From assembly GCF_000383475.1 (NCBI RefSeq), contig NZ_KB911459.1, positions 1,192,467 through 1,256,466 on the forward strand: a stretch of 64,000 nt of DNA. The letters are read 5' to 3'. This DNA comes from Microbacterium sp. 11MF (GTDB lineage: Bacteria > Actinomycetota > Actinomycetes > Actinomycetales > Microbacteriaceae). Shown here in pieces: positions 43,653 to 51,488 of the stretch. The notes beneath the pieces are model-generated. The model made no database searches. It had not been told where the DNA came from and worked only from the letters and a program-made list of their open reading frames with translations. The position numbers were made by a program, and so were the translations under genes. How positions within the stretch are numbered: position 1 is the stretch's first letter; every line of letters starts with the position of its first letter.

Positions 43653-43904
43653 TTACTTGCTGCCGAAGTTCTTGAAGCGCTGGTTGAACTTCTCGACGCG
43701 ACCGGCCGAGTCCATGATGCGCTGCTTGCCCGTGTAGAACGGGTGCGAAGCGGACGAGATCTCGACGTCGATGACCGGGTAGGTCTCGCCGTCCAGCTCG
43801 ATCGTCTTGTCGCTCGAGACCGTCGAACGGGTCAGGAAGGTCTCGCCGGAGCCGAGGTCGCGGAAAACGACGGCGCGGTACTCGGGGTGGATGTCAGTCT
43901 TCAT
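43653..43904 (-). CDS. rpmE2: 50S ribosomal protein L31 type B
   Basis: An 83-residue L31. It starts [10 protein letters not shown] and has FYTGKQ near the end as in all L31, but lacks the CxxC zinc site of type A, so it is the zinc-independent type B (RpmE2). Type B genes are often held off by Zur when zinc is ample; I found no clear Zur box. GAGGA precedes the ATG. The leader of about 68 bases contains a small CCTGG-N6-CCAGG hairpin (43924-43939), possibly regulatory. Confidence 0.95.
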   Translation of the reverse strand: MKTDIHPEYRAVVFRDLGSGETFLTRSTVSSDKTIELDGETYPVIDVEISSASHPFYTGKQRIMDSAGRVEKFNQRFKNFGSK

Positions 43905-43978
43905 TGGGTTCCTCACGAAGTGCCCTGGATTTTGCCAGGAGCGGGTGAAAGTCTGCAGCGCGAACGCGCCAACGCAAG

Positions 43979-43984
43979 ATTCTA
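43979..43984 (-). promoter_or_regulatory. -10 element of the rpmE2 promoter
   Basis: TAGAAT on the minus strand, immediately beyond the stop codon of the upstream ABC ATPase gene. Predicted start about 43972. Confidence 0.5.
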
Positions 43985-44770
43985 TCAGGATGCCGCGCGC
44001 GCGGCGAACCGGCCGTCCTCCGACGTCAGCGTGATCGGCATCCCGAAGGTCGCCGTCAGGTTCTCCGCCGTCAGGGTCTCCGCGATCGGTCCCTGGGCGA
44101 CCGCGGCGCCGTCGCGCAGCAGGAGGACGTGCGTGAAGCCGACGGGGATCTCCTCGACGTGGTGCGTGACCATGATCATCGCGGGCGTCGACTCCTCCTT
44201 CGCATACCCGCTCAGCAGGCTCAGGAGCTCTTCGCGGGCGCCGAGGTCGAGGCTCGCTGTGGGCTCGTCGAGCAGGAGGAGCTCTGGGTCGGTCATGACG
44301 GCGCGCGCGATCTGGACGCGCTTCTGCTCCCCGTCCGAGAGGGTGCCGAAGGTGCGGTCGGCCAGGTCGGCGAGACCCCACTCCCCGAGGACCCGTCGCG
44401 CACGACGCTCGTCGATCGCCTCGTAGTCCTCGCGCCAGCGTCCGACCACGGCGTAGGCAGCGGTCAGGACGACGTCGAGGACCGTCTCGTCCTGCGGCAC
44501 CCGCTTGGCCATGGCCGACGAGGCGAACCCGATCCGGGGGCGGAGGTCGAACACGTCAGTGCGCCCGAGGACCTCGTCGAGGACGGTGACCGTGCCCGAA
44601 CTCGGGTGGGCGAGGGTCGCGGCGAGCTGGAGCACCGTGGTCTTGCCGGCACCGTTGGGGCCGAGGACGACCCACCGCTGATCCGCGTCGACGGTCCAGT
44701 CGATCCCGTCGACGATGTTGCGGGCATTGCGGCGGACGACGACGTCGGCGAGTTCGAGCAACTGAGGCAT
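43985..44770 (-). CDS. ABC transporter ATP-binding protein (YlmA/ModF-like, orphan)
   Basis: A 261-residue ATPase with Walker [10 protein letters not shown] (about residue 38), an [14 protein letters not shown] signature (SDGE in place of SGGQ), Walker [13 protein letters not shown] and switch His in VTHH. The SDGE signature and [10 protein letters not shown] region match a group of single ABC ATPases common in actinobacteria that have no permease partner; here too neither neighbour is a permease. The role is therefore unknown. TAGGCT is exactly six bases before the ATG: leaderless. Confidence 0.85.
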   Translation of the reverse strand: MPQLLELADVVVRRNARNIVDGIDWTVDADQRWVVLGPNGAGKTTVLQLAATLAHPSSGTVTVLDEVLGRTDVFDLRPRIGFASSAMAKRVPQDETVLDVVLTAAYAVVGRWREDYEAIDERRARRVLGEWGLADLADRTFGTLSDGEQKRVQIARAVMTDPELLLLDEPTASLDLGAREELLSLLSGYAKEESTPAMIMVTHHVEEIPVGFTHVLLLRDGAAVAQGPIAETLTAENLTATFGMPITLTSEDGRFAARAAS

Positions 44771-44797
44771 GCTCCCAGCCTATCGACCGGCTGAGCC

Positions 44798-44820
44798 CCG
44801 GCCGGCAGGCTACCGGCCGG
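44798..44820 (-). terminator. possible terminator of glgA
   Basis: CCGGCCGG (44798-44805) and CCGGCCGG (44813-44820) are the same palindromic octamer and can pair across seven bases. The right arm lies in the last codons of glgA. No T-run follows. Confidence 0.45.
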
Positions 44821-46003
44821 TCGCGGTGACCTCTCGGTATAGGTCCGCCGTGGCATCCGCGATCGCTTCCCAGCTGAAGTCGGATGCCGCCCGCTCGCGA
44901 CCGGCCCGGCCGTAGGCGCGGGCCTTCTCGGGGTCGGACACGACCTCGGTCAGCGTCGCGGCCAGGTCGGCGACGAAACGCTCGGGGTCGACCGGTGTTC
45001 CCGTGCCGTCCTCGACCTGGTCGATCGGGACGAGGCGCCCCGTCACGCCGTCGATGACGACCTCCGGGATGCCGCCGGTCGCCGTCCCGACGACTGCGGC
45101 GCCGCACGCCATCGCCTCGAGGTTGACGATGCCGAGGGGCTCGTAGATCGACGGGCAGACGAACGTGGTGGCCGAGGTCAGAATGGCGCAGAGATCCGGC
45201 CGCGGCAGGAACTCCTCGATCCACACGACACCGTCGCGCGTCTCCTGGAGCTTCCGGACCAGACCCTGGACCTCCGCCATGATCTCCGGGGTGTCGGGAG
45301 CGCCGGCGCAGAGGACGAGCTGCACCTCGGGCGGCAGGAGCTCCGCCGCCCGCAGGAAGTACGGCAGGCCCTTCTGACGTGTGATGCGGCCGACGAAGAC
45401 GACCGACGGCCGCGACGGGTCGATATCCCAGCGCGACAGGAGCTCCGGATCCTCGCGGGGCTGCCAGGCCTCGACGTCGATCCCGTTGTAGATGACCCGC
45501 ACCTTGGCCGGGTCGAGGGCGGGGTAGCTCCGCAGGATGTCGCGCCGCATCCCGTCGCTCACGGCGACCACGGCGGCGGCGTTCTCGTAGGCGGTGCGCT
45601 CCACGAAGCTCGAGACGGCGTACCCGCCGCCGAGCTGCTCGGCCTTCCACGGACGCAGGGGCTCGAGCGAGTGGGCGGTGACGATGTGAGGGATACCGTG
45701 CAGCTTCGAGGCCAGGAATCCGGCGAAGTTGGCGTACCAGGTGTGACTGTGCACGACGTCGGCGCCGGCGACGTCGCCGACGATCTCGAGATCGGTGCCG
45801 AGCGTCTGCACCGCGGCGTTGGCCTCGATGAGTCCCTCGGGGACCGCGTACGAGGTGGTGTCCGGCTCGTCGCGCGGAGCGCCGAACGCGCGGACCTGGA
45901 CCTCCATACGCGATCGCAGCGCCGAGACGAGTTCGGTGACGTGGACCCCCGCACCGCCGTAGATCTCCGGCGGGTACTCCTTCGTGACGATGTCGACGCG
46001 CAT
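44810..46003 (-). CDS. glgA: GT4 glycogen synthase / alpha-maltose-1-phosphate synthase
   Basis: A 397-residue GT-B glycosyltransferase of family GT4. It begins MRVDIVTKEYPPEIYGGAGV, the ADP-glucose site of glycogen synthases, and has the nucleotide-sugar region YEPLGIVNLEAMACGAAVVG (about 300-320). It is of the Rv1212c type; in mycobacteria that enzyme (GlgM) mainly joins ADP-glucose to glucose-1-phosphate to make maltose-1-phosphate for the GlgE route, so the glgA name may hide this activity. TAGAGT ends seven bases before the ATG with no ribosome-binding site. Divergent from glgC, which supplies ADP-glucose. Confidence 0.9.
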   Translation of the reverse strand: MRVDIVTKEYPPEIYGGAGVHVTELVSALRSRMEVQVRAFGAPRDEPDTTSYAVPEGLIEANAAVQTLGTDLEIVGDVAGADVVHSHTWYANFAGFLASKLHGIPHIVTAHSLEPLRPWKAEQLGGGYAVSSFVERTAYENAAAVVAVSDGMRRDILRSYPALDPAKVRVIYNGIDVEAWQPREDPELLSRWDIDPSRPSVVFVGRITRQKGLPYFLRAAELLPPEVQLVLCAGAPDTPEIMAEVQGLVRKLQETRDGVVWIEEFLPRPDLCAILTSATTFVCPSIYEPLGIVNLEAMACGAAVVGTATGGIPEVVIDGVTGRLVPIDQVEDGTGTPVDPERFVADLAATLTEVVSDPEKARAYGRAGRERAASDFSWEAIADATADLYREVTATGR

Positions 46004-46079
46004 GGACCGAACTCTAGGCCACGCGGAACACGCGCCAAAGTCCTCGCTTGCCCGTTGCAAATCGCCTTAGTGTGAGCAC

Positions 46080-47324
46080 ATGCCAGCATCACCCAAGGTC
46101 CTCGGTATCGTCCTCGCCGGTGGCGAGGGCAAGCGCCTCATGCCGCTCACCCAGGATCGCGCGAAACCCGCCGTCCCCTTCGGCGGGCAGTACCGTCTCA
46201 TCGACTTCGCGATCTCCAACCTCATCAACTCGGAGCTCCGTCAGATCGTCGTCCTGACGCAGTACAAGTCGCACAGCCTCGACCGCCACGTCTCCCAGAC
46301 GTGGCGCATGTCGGCGCTGCTGGGGTCGTATGTCACGTCCGTACCCGCACAACAGCGTTTGGGGAAGCGGTGGTTCTCCGGCTCCGCCGACGCCATCCTG
46401 CAGTCGCTGAACCTCATCCACGACGAGAAGCCCGACATCGTCGCGGTCATCGGCGCCGACCACGTCTACCGCATGGACTTCCAGCAGATGATCGACGCGC
46501 ACATCGCGTCGGGAGCCCGCGCTTCGGTCGCCGGCATCCGCCAGCCGATCGGCCTCGCGAACCAGTTCGGCGTCATCGACGTCGATCCCGCAGACGGCAT
46601 CACGATCCGAGACTTCCTCGAGAAGCCCCAGAATCCCGCGGGCCTCCCCGACAACCCGGGCGAGGTGCTCGCGTCGATGGGCAACTACATCTTCGACACC
46701 GACGCCCTCATCGAGGCCGTCGAAGCGGACGGCGAACTGCCCACGTCCAACCACGACATGGGCGGCGACATCATCCCCTACTTCGTCTCGCGCGGCGAGG
46801 CGGCGGTCTACGACTTCAAGCGCAACGACGTGCCGGGGTCCACCGACCGCGACCGCGACTACTGGCGCGACGTGGGCACGATCGATTCCTTCTTCGACGC
46901 GCACATGGATCTGATCTCCGCGCTGCCGATCTTCAACCTCTACAACATGGATTGGCCCATCCGCTCGCAGTCGGTCAACTCCCCGCCCGCGAAGTTCGTC
47001 CGCGACGGGGTGGGCCGCATCGGGAACGCGATCGACTCGATCGTGTCGCTCGGATGCGTCCTTTCGGGAACACACCTCGAGCGGAGCGTCCTCGGTCCCT
47101 GGACCCTGTCGGGCGGCGGATCGACCATCACCGACTCGGTCCTCTTCGACCACGTGAGTGTCGGCGCCGGCGCCCGCGTGCACCGCGCGATCCTCGACAA
47201 GAACGTCGTCCTCGAGCCGGGTGCGACGGTGGGCGTGGACCGGGAGCTCGACCTCTCCCGCGGGTTCACCGTCACCGACAGCGGACTCACCGTCGTCGGC
47301 AAGAACATCCGCATCCCGTCCTGA
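46080..47324 (+). CDS. glgC: glucose-1-phosphate adenylyltransferase
   Basis: A 414-residue enzyme that makes ADP-glucose from ATP and glucose-1-phosphate. The nucleotidyltransferase start [26 protein letters not shown] spans about residues 10-35; the metal/substrate segment is [10 protein letters not shown], followed by FLEKPQNP. The left-handed beta-helix domain begins near residue 290. The start ATG has TAGTGT exactly six bases upstream and no Shine-Dalgarno motif: leaderless. It shares a 76-base spacer with glgA, so the pair can be balanced from one region. Confidence 0.95.
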   Translation: MPASPKVLGIVLAGGEGKRLMPLTQDRAKPAVPFGGQYRLIDFAISNLINSELRQIVVLTQYKSHSLDRHVSQTWRMSALLGSYVTSVPAQQRLGKRWFSGSADAILQSLNLIHDEKPDIVAVIGADHVYRMDFQQMIDAHIASGARASVAGIRQPIGLANQFGVIDVDPADGITIRDFLEKPQNPAGLPDNPGEVLASMGNYIFDTDALIEAVEADGELPTSNHDMGGDIIPYFVSRGEAAVYDFKRNDVPGSTDRDRDYWRDVGTIDSFFDAHMDLISALPIFNLYNMDWPIRSQSVNSPPAKFVRDGVGRIGNAIDSIVSLGCVLSGTHLERSVLGPWTLSGGGSTITDSVLFDHVSVGAGARVHRAILDKNVVLEPGATVGVDRELDLSRGFTVTDSGLTVVGKNIRIPS

Positions 47325-47363
47325 CGGACGTCGCGACGGCGTCGGAGCCGATAGCGTGGTCGG

Positions 47364-47999
47364 GTGCCTGACGCCCGGTTCCTCGTCGTGTTCGACGCCG
47401 ACTCCACGATCATCCGCAACGAGGTCATCGAGCTCATCGCCGATGAAGCCGGCCGCGGCGCCGAGGTCGCCGCGGCGACCGAAGCGGCGATGCGGGGCGA
47501 GGTCGACTTCGCGACGAGCCTGCGCTCGCGCGTGGGCGAACTCGCGGGCGTCCCGATCGCGTCGTTCCAGCGAGTGCTCTCCCGTATCGAGCCCACCCCG
47601 GGCGTCCGCGAGCTGATCGCGGCGATCCATGAGCGCGGCGGCGTCGCCGCGGTCGTCTCGGGCGGTTTCCACGAGATCCTCGACACGGTCGCTCCTGACC
47701 TCGGTGTCGACGTGTGGCGGGCGAACCGCCTCGCGGTGGGCGACGGCATCCTCACCGGCTCCGTCGACGGCGACATCGTCGACGCCGCGGCGAAGGCCTC
47801 GGCGCTGCGCGAATGGGCGGGCGCCTACGGTGTGCACCCGTCCGCGACGATCGCGGTGGGTGACGGGGCGAACGACCTCATGATGATGGATGCCGCCGGC
47901 CTCGGCATCGCCTTCAACGCGAAACCCGCCGTACGCCTGCGCGCCGACCTCGTCGCCGGGCGGGTCGATCTGGCGGAACTCATCCCCCTGCTCCCCTGA
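47364..47999 (+). CDS. serB: phosphoserine phosphatase
   Basis: A 211-residue HAD phosphatase for the last step of serine synthesis. Motif I is VVFDADSTII (DxDST as in SerB), motif II VVSGGFHEI, motif III Lys in AAAKASAL and motif IV AVGDGANDLMMM. It lacks the N-terminal ACT domains that give serine feedback in mycobacterial SerB2. GTG start with TAGCGT exactly six bases upstream: leaderless. Confidence 0.92.
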   Translation: MPDARFLVVFDADSTIIRNEVIELIADEAGRGAEVAAATEAAMRGEVDFATSLRSRVGELAGVPIASFQRVLSRIEPTPGVRELIAAIHERGGVAAVVSGGFHEILDTVAPDLGVDVWRANRLAVGDGILTGSVDGDIVDAAAKASALREWAGAYGVHPSATIAVGDGANDLMMMDAAGLGIAFNAKPAVRLRADLVAGRVDLAELIPLLP

Positions 48000-48039
48000 C
48001 CCCGTGCGGGATGTCGGGGGCGCGGCTTACCCTGCCGAC

Positions 48040-48723
48040 ATGGACATCATCCTGATCCCCGGCCTCTGGCTGACAGCCTCCTCCTGGGACGACGTCGTCC
48101 CCGCCCTCCGCGACGCGGGGCACACGCCGCATCCGCTGACCCTCCCGGGCGTGGGCGCCCCCAAGTCCGACATCGGCCTCGCCGACTGGGTCGACGCGGT
48201 CGTCGCCGAGGTCGACAGCATCGACGGACCCTTGGTCCTCGTGGGCCACAGCGGAGGCGGCAACGTCGCGTGGGCCGCCGCCGAGCAGCGCGCCGACCGC
48301 ATCCGGCGGGTCGTCCTGGTCGACACGACGCCTCCCCCACCCGGAGCCGAGATCTCGGAGTTCCCCGTCGTGGACGGGGTGATCCCCTTTCCGGGGTGGG
48401 ACTTCTTCGACGCCGAGGACACCGCGGACCTCGACGAGCAGACACGCGCCCGCACGGCGCCGATGGCGGCATCCGTCCCCCGACGCGTGCCGACCGACCC
48501 CGTCGTGATGGAGGGCACCGAGCGTCACCGCGTGCCGGTGACGATGCTCATGGGATCCATGGACGATGAGACGTTCCGTCGGGTCGTCACGGCGTGGGGC
48601 GACTTCGCCGCGGAGTTCGCCGCGATCGAGGACGCCGAGATCGTCCGGCTCGGCACCGGACACTGGCCGCAGTTCTCGGCGCCGGCCGAACTGTCGCGGC
48701 GGATCGTCGACGCGGTGCGCTGA
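48040..48723 (+). CDS. alpha/beta hydrolase (salicylate-esterase/RsbQ-like fold)
   Basis: A 227-residue alpha/beta hydrolase. It begins MDIILIPGLWLTASSWDDVV, the oxyanion strand of plant-esterase-like enzymes, with nucleophile elbow VGHSGGGNVAWA (Ser about residue 71) and catalytic His in GTGHWPQFS. The acid is expected after SMDDETFR. Substrate unknown. TACCCT lies exactly six bases before the ATG: leaderless. Convergent with fabG after six bases. Confidence 0.88.
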   Translation: MDIILIPGLWLTASSWDDVVPALRDAGHTPHPLTLPGVGAPKSDIGLADWVDAVVAEVDSIDGPLVLVGHSGGGNVAWAAAEQRADRIRRVVLVDTTPPPPGAEISEFPVVDGVIPFPGWDFFDAEDTADLDEQTRARTAPMAASVPRRVPTDPVVMEGTERHRVPVTMLMGSMDDETFRRVVTAWGDFAAEFAAIEDAEIVRLGTGHWPQFSAPAELSRRIVDAVR

Positions 48724-48729
48724 CGCGGG

Positions 48730-49440
48730 TCAGTGCCCCATGCCGAGACCACCGTCGACGGGGATGACGGCGCCGGAGATGTACGCCGCGTCGTCCGACG
48801 CCAGCCACACGACGGCCGCAGCGACCTCGTCGGCGGCACCGAATCGGCCCGCCGGGATGCTCTTCTTGTAGTCGGCCTGCGTCTCGTCGGGGAGCGCCGC
48901 CGTCATGTCCGTCTCGATGAACCCGGGGGCGACGACGTTCGCGGTGATGCCCCGCGAACCCAGCTCGCGGGTGAGCGAACGGGCGAAGCCGACGAGGGCG
49001 CTCTTCGAAGACGAGTAGTTGATCTGCCCAGCGGAGCCGTAGAGGCCGACGACCGAGGAGATGAGGATGACGCGACCCCACTTGGCCCGCAGCATGCCCT
49101 TCGCGGCACGCTTGACGACGCGGAAGGCGCCGCCCAGGTTGGTCGAGACGACCGAGTCGAAGTCGTCCTCGGTCATGCGGAGCAGCAGGGTGTCCTTCGT
49201 GATGCCGGCATTCGCGACGACCACCTCGACGGGCCCCAGCTTCTGCTCGACCTCGGTGTAGGCGGCATCCAGCGAGGCGGCGTCGGTGACGTCCGCACGG
49301 ACCGTCAGTGTGCCTTCGGGCCCCTCTCCGGAACGCGCGGTGACCGCGACGGCGAACCCCTCCGCGACGAACCGCTCGGCGATCGCGCGGCCGATGCCGC
49401 GGTTGCCTCCAGTGACCAGGACGACGCGCTCGCGGGTCAT
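48730..49440 (-). CDS. fabG: 3-oxoacyl-[acyl-carrier-protein] reductase
   Basis: A 236-residue short-chain dehydrogenase. NADP motif TGGNRGIGRAIA (about residues 10-21), NAG in VVVANAGITKDTLLLRM, catalytic Ser in ILISSVVG, and Tyr-X3-Lys in INYSSSKSALVGF. The AGITKDxLLxRM and ETDMTAALP stretches are characteristic of FabG (MabA-like) rather than other SDRs. It reduces 3-oxoacyl-ACP in fatty acid synthesis. AAGGAG precedes the ATG. No other fab genes are close, so it may be an additional copy. Confidence 0.9.
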   Translation of the reverse strand: MTRERVVLVTGGNRGIGRAIAERFVAEGFAVAVTARSGEGPEGTLTVRADVTDAASLDAAYTEVEQKLGPVEVVVANAGITKDTLLLRMTEDDFDSVVSTNLGGAFRVVKRAAKGMLRAKWGRVILISSVVGLYGSAGQINYSSSKSALVGFARSLTRELGSRGITANVVAPGFIETDMTAALPDETQADYKKSIPAGRFGAADEVAAAVVWLASDDAAYISGAVIPVDGGLGMGH

Positions 49441-49474
49441 GCTTCTCCTTGCTCCAGACCGGGTGAACCGCACC

Positions 49475-49503
49475 AGCCTAGCGGCGCGGCCGAGCGGTAG
49501 GCT
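49475..49503. promoter_or_regulatory. back-to-back -10 elements for fabG and the DUF4190 gene
   Basis: TAGGCT occurs on the minus strand (49480-49475) for fabG and on the plus strand (49498-49503) for the DUF4190 gene, 17 bases apart and as exact mirror images. Their upstream regions overlap, so the two promoters probably compete for RNA polymerase. Confidence 0.55.
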
Positions 49504-49531
49504 GGGGGCAACTCGCCTGAAGGAGACGGCC

Positions 49532-50059
49532 GTGACCGACGCCACGAACACCTCGCCGCAGCACCCGGACGTGCCGCCGACCCCGCCCGCACCGGACGCC
49601 TCCTCGCCCGCGGCGCCGCCGTACGCACCGCCCGCATATCCGCAGGCGCCCCCCTACGGCCACCCGCAGCCCACGGCCGCCCCGGCCTACGGTCAGCCGC
49701 AGTACCAGGGTCAGCAGTACCAGGGACAGCCTTATGGCCAGCCCGCGTACGGGCAGCCGGGTTACGGCTACGCGGTCGCGCCGGCCCGTCCGACGAACGT
49801 GCTGGCGATCATCTCGCTCGTGGCATCGATCGTCGGCCTGACGATCATCCCGTTCCTCGCCTCGATCCCCGGCATCATCACCGGCCACATGGCACTCAAG
49901 CAGCTCAAGACGTCCGGTGAGAACGGGCGCGGCATGGCGCTGTGGGGCACCATCCTGGGCTGGATCGGCGCCGGCTTCTGGCTGCTGCTGCTCGTGATCT
50001 GGCTGGTCGTCGTGATCGGGCTCGCTGCGACGGCATCCAGCGTCGGCCAGTATTCCTGA
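49532..50059 (+). CDS. DUF4190 membrane protein with Pro/Tyr/Gln-rich N-terminus
   Basis: A 175-residue protein. Residues 1-90 are disordered, with PYGQPAYGQP- and PQYQGQQYQGQ-type repeats common in actinobacterial membrane proteins. Residues 95-165 are the DUF4190 domain with two spans: LAIISLVASIVGLTIIPFLA, then GALWG...LLLLVIWLVVVIGL, with HMALKQLK and GRGMAL between, the family hallmark. Function unknown. GTG start with AAGGAG seven bases upstream. It probably leads the short operon that follows (DUF3099, zinc protein, SURF1). Confidence 0.85.
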   Translation: MTDATNTSPQHPDVPPTPPAPDASSPAAPPYAPPAYPQAPPYGHPQPTAAPAYGQPQYQGQQYQGQPYGQPAYGQPGYGYAVAPARPTNVLAIISLVASIVGLTIIPFLASIPGIITGHMALKQLKTSGENGRGMALWGTILGWIGAGFWLLLLVIWLVVVIGLAATASSVGQYS

Positions 50060-50070
50060 GGAGCCCTCCC

Positions 50071-50433
50071 ACGTCCCGCCGCACCAAGCACGACCACACG
50101 CCCTCTGCGACATCGCTCGCCACGGCGCCCGAGGTCGATGCCCGCTCCCGCACCCGTCGCTACGTCATCATGATGACGGTCCGCGTGGCGTGCTTCATCC
50201 TGATGGTCACCGTCACGCCCTACGGCTGGCAGACCTGGATCTTCGCCGCCGGCGCCGCTGTCCTTCCGTACCTGGCTGTCGTCGTGGCGAACGTCGGGAC
50301 GGGCGAGGAGGTCATCGTCGCCGAACGCCCCTCTCGCGAGATCGACGCGACGCCTACCCGGCCCGCTCCCCCGGAAGAACCGACGGACGGCGTGATCCGC
50401 ATCCAGGAGAGCCCGCCTCGGGAGGACCGATGA
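50071..50433 (+). CDS. DUF3099 membrane protein with apparent ACG start
   Basis: A DUF3099 protein of about 120 residues with two spans (IMMTVRVACFILMVTVTPYG and WIFAAGAAVLPYLAVVVANV, each 20 residues). The conserved start of the family lies in SATSLATAPEVDARSRTRRY. In this frame no ATG, GTG or TTG exists between the end of the preceding gene and that conserved part; the next ATG is inside the first span. An ACG at 50071 has GAGGAG seven bases upstream and is the best start; CTG 50056 is the alternative. A sequencing error is also possible. Overlaps the next gene by four bases. Function unknown. Confidence 0.7.
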   Translation, partial: TSRRTKHDHTPSATSLATAPEVDARSRTRRYVIMMTVRVACFILMVTVTPYGWQTWIFAAGAAVLPYLAVVVANVGTGEEVIVAERPSREIDATPTRPAPPEEPTDGVIRIQESPPREDR

Positions 50434-50633
50434 CGTCCGCGCAGTGCTCGCGCGCGGGATGCCGGGCGGACGCCGAGTGGCAGGTCATCTGGCGCAATCC
50501 CCGCATCCACTCCCCTGATCGCCGCAAGATCTGGGTCGCCTGTCCCGACCACGTGGAGTTCCTGCGCGACTACCTCGCGTCACGGAACTTCCCCGTCGAA
50601 GTGGCCTCACTGACCCCCTCCCCGACGTCGTGA
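50430..50633 (+). CDS. small cysteine-containing (probably zinc-binding) protein
   Basis: A 67-residue protein with Cys6, Cys11 and a Cys38-Pro-Asp-His41 motif, a likely zinc site, and conserved-looking aromatic segments (EWQVIWRNPRIH, RKIWVACPDHVEFLRDYL). Such proteins near SURF1 in Microbacteriaceae are often left as hypothetical. Start ATG overlaps the DUF3099 stop by four bases and has GGAGGA upstream; its stop overlaps the SURF1 start (GTGA). Possible role in cytochrome oxidase assembly is suggested only by position. Confidence 0.75.
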   Translation: MTSAQCSRAGCRADAEWQVIWRNPRIHSPDRRKIWVACPDHVEFLRDYLASRNFPVEVASLTPSPTS

Positions 50634-51463
50634 ACCGCGAGACCGCGCTCCGCTGGAGCGGATACCTGGCGATGGCGATCGTGTTCGCCGTCGCCTGCGC
50701 CTTCCTGTCCAACTGGCAGTTCTCCCGGAACGCCGAGCGCGACGCCGAGCTCAGGCTCGTGGCGCAGAACTATTCGCGCGAACCGGTCCCCGTGGGAGAA
50801 CTGATCCCCGACGGGAGTTCGCTCGCCCCGGACGACGAGTGGCGACCCGTCGAGATGACCGGCCAATACCTCACCGATCAGACCCTCCTCGCCCGCAACC
50901 GCCCGCACGGCGGGACGAGCGCCTTCGAGGTCCTGGTGCCGTTCCGCACCGATTCGGGACGCGTCGTCGTGGTCGACCGCGGCTGGGTGCCGCCCGGCGA
51001 CGACCAGCCTGAGCCCGACAGCATCCCGGCGCCGCCGACGGGTGAGGTGACGGTCGTCGGCCGCCTGCAACCGGGCGAACGTCCCGCTCGCGAGGGACGT
51101 TCCGCTCCCGAGGGACAAGTCCCCACGATCGATCTGCAGCTGATCGGTACCGAGACCGGACAGTCCTCCGCCCTCCTCGACTCGGCCTACGTGCTCATGA
51201 CGACCGAGTCGCCCGCCCCTGCGGACCGCCCGAACCCGCTCGAGGACCCGTCGGCCGATCCGGGACCGTACCTGTCCTATGCGATCCAGTGGATCCTGTT
51301 CGCCGTGATGGGGTTCGCCTTCATCGGGTACATCATCCGCACCGAGATCCGTCACCGACGCGAGGACGAGGAGGCCGGACCGGATGCCCCGCCGCGCCGA
51401 CCGACGCAGCGACGTCGCGACCGCGACATGGAAGCCGAGGACGAACTCCTCGACGCCCGCTGA
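50630..51463 (+). CDS. SURF1 family cytochrome c oxidase assembly protein
   Basis: A 277-residue membrane protein with the SURF1 layout: N-terminal span (YLAMAIVFAVACAFLSNWQF), a large external domain with GELIP, GQYL and RPHGGTSAFEVLVPFRTDSGRVVVVDRGWVPPG (about residues 85-118), then a C-terminal span (LSYAIQWILFAVMGFAFIGY). SURF1 helps insert heme a into subunit I of aa3 oxidase. A charged, disordered C-terminus of about 40 residues follows. GTG start within the previous stop codon. Confidence 0.9.
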   Translation: MNRETALRWSGYLAMAIVFAVACAFLSNWQFSRNAERDAELRLVAQNYSREPVPVGELIPDGSSLAPDDEWRPVEMTGQYLTDQTLLARNRPHGGTSAFEVLVPFRTDSGRVVVVDRGWVPPGDDQPEPDSIPAPPTGEVTVVGRLQPGERPAREGRSAPEGQVPTIDLQLIGTETGQSSALLDSAYVLMTTESPAPADRPNPLEDPSADPGPYLSYAIQWILFAVMGFAFIGYIIRTEIRHRREDEEAGPDAPPRRPTQRRRDRDMEAEDELLDAR

Positions 51464-51488
51464 CCCGCGTCGGGCCCGTCGGTAGGCG

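Noticed and set aside
43905..43978. Zur box upstream of rpmE2
   Set aside because: No palindrome of the TGAAAATGATTTTCA type is present; only a small CCTGG/CCAGG hairpin is seen.
43985..44770. Assigning a transport substrate to the single ABC ATPase
   Set aside because: There is no permease or binding protein beside it, and the SDGE signature group is known to occur alone, so any substrate would be a guess.
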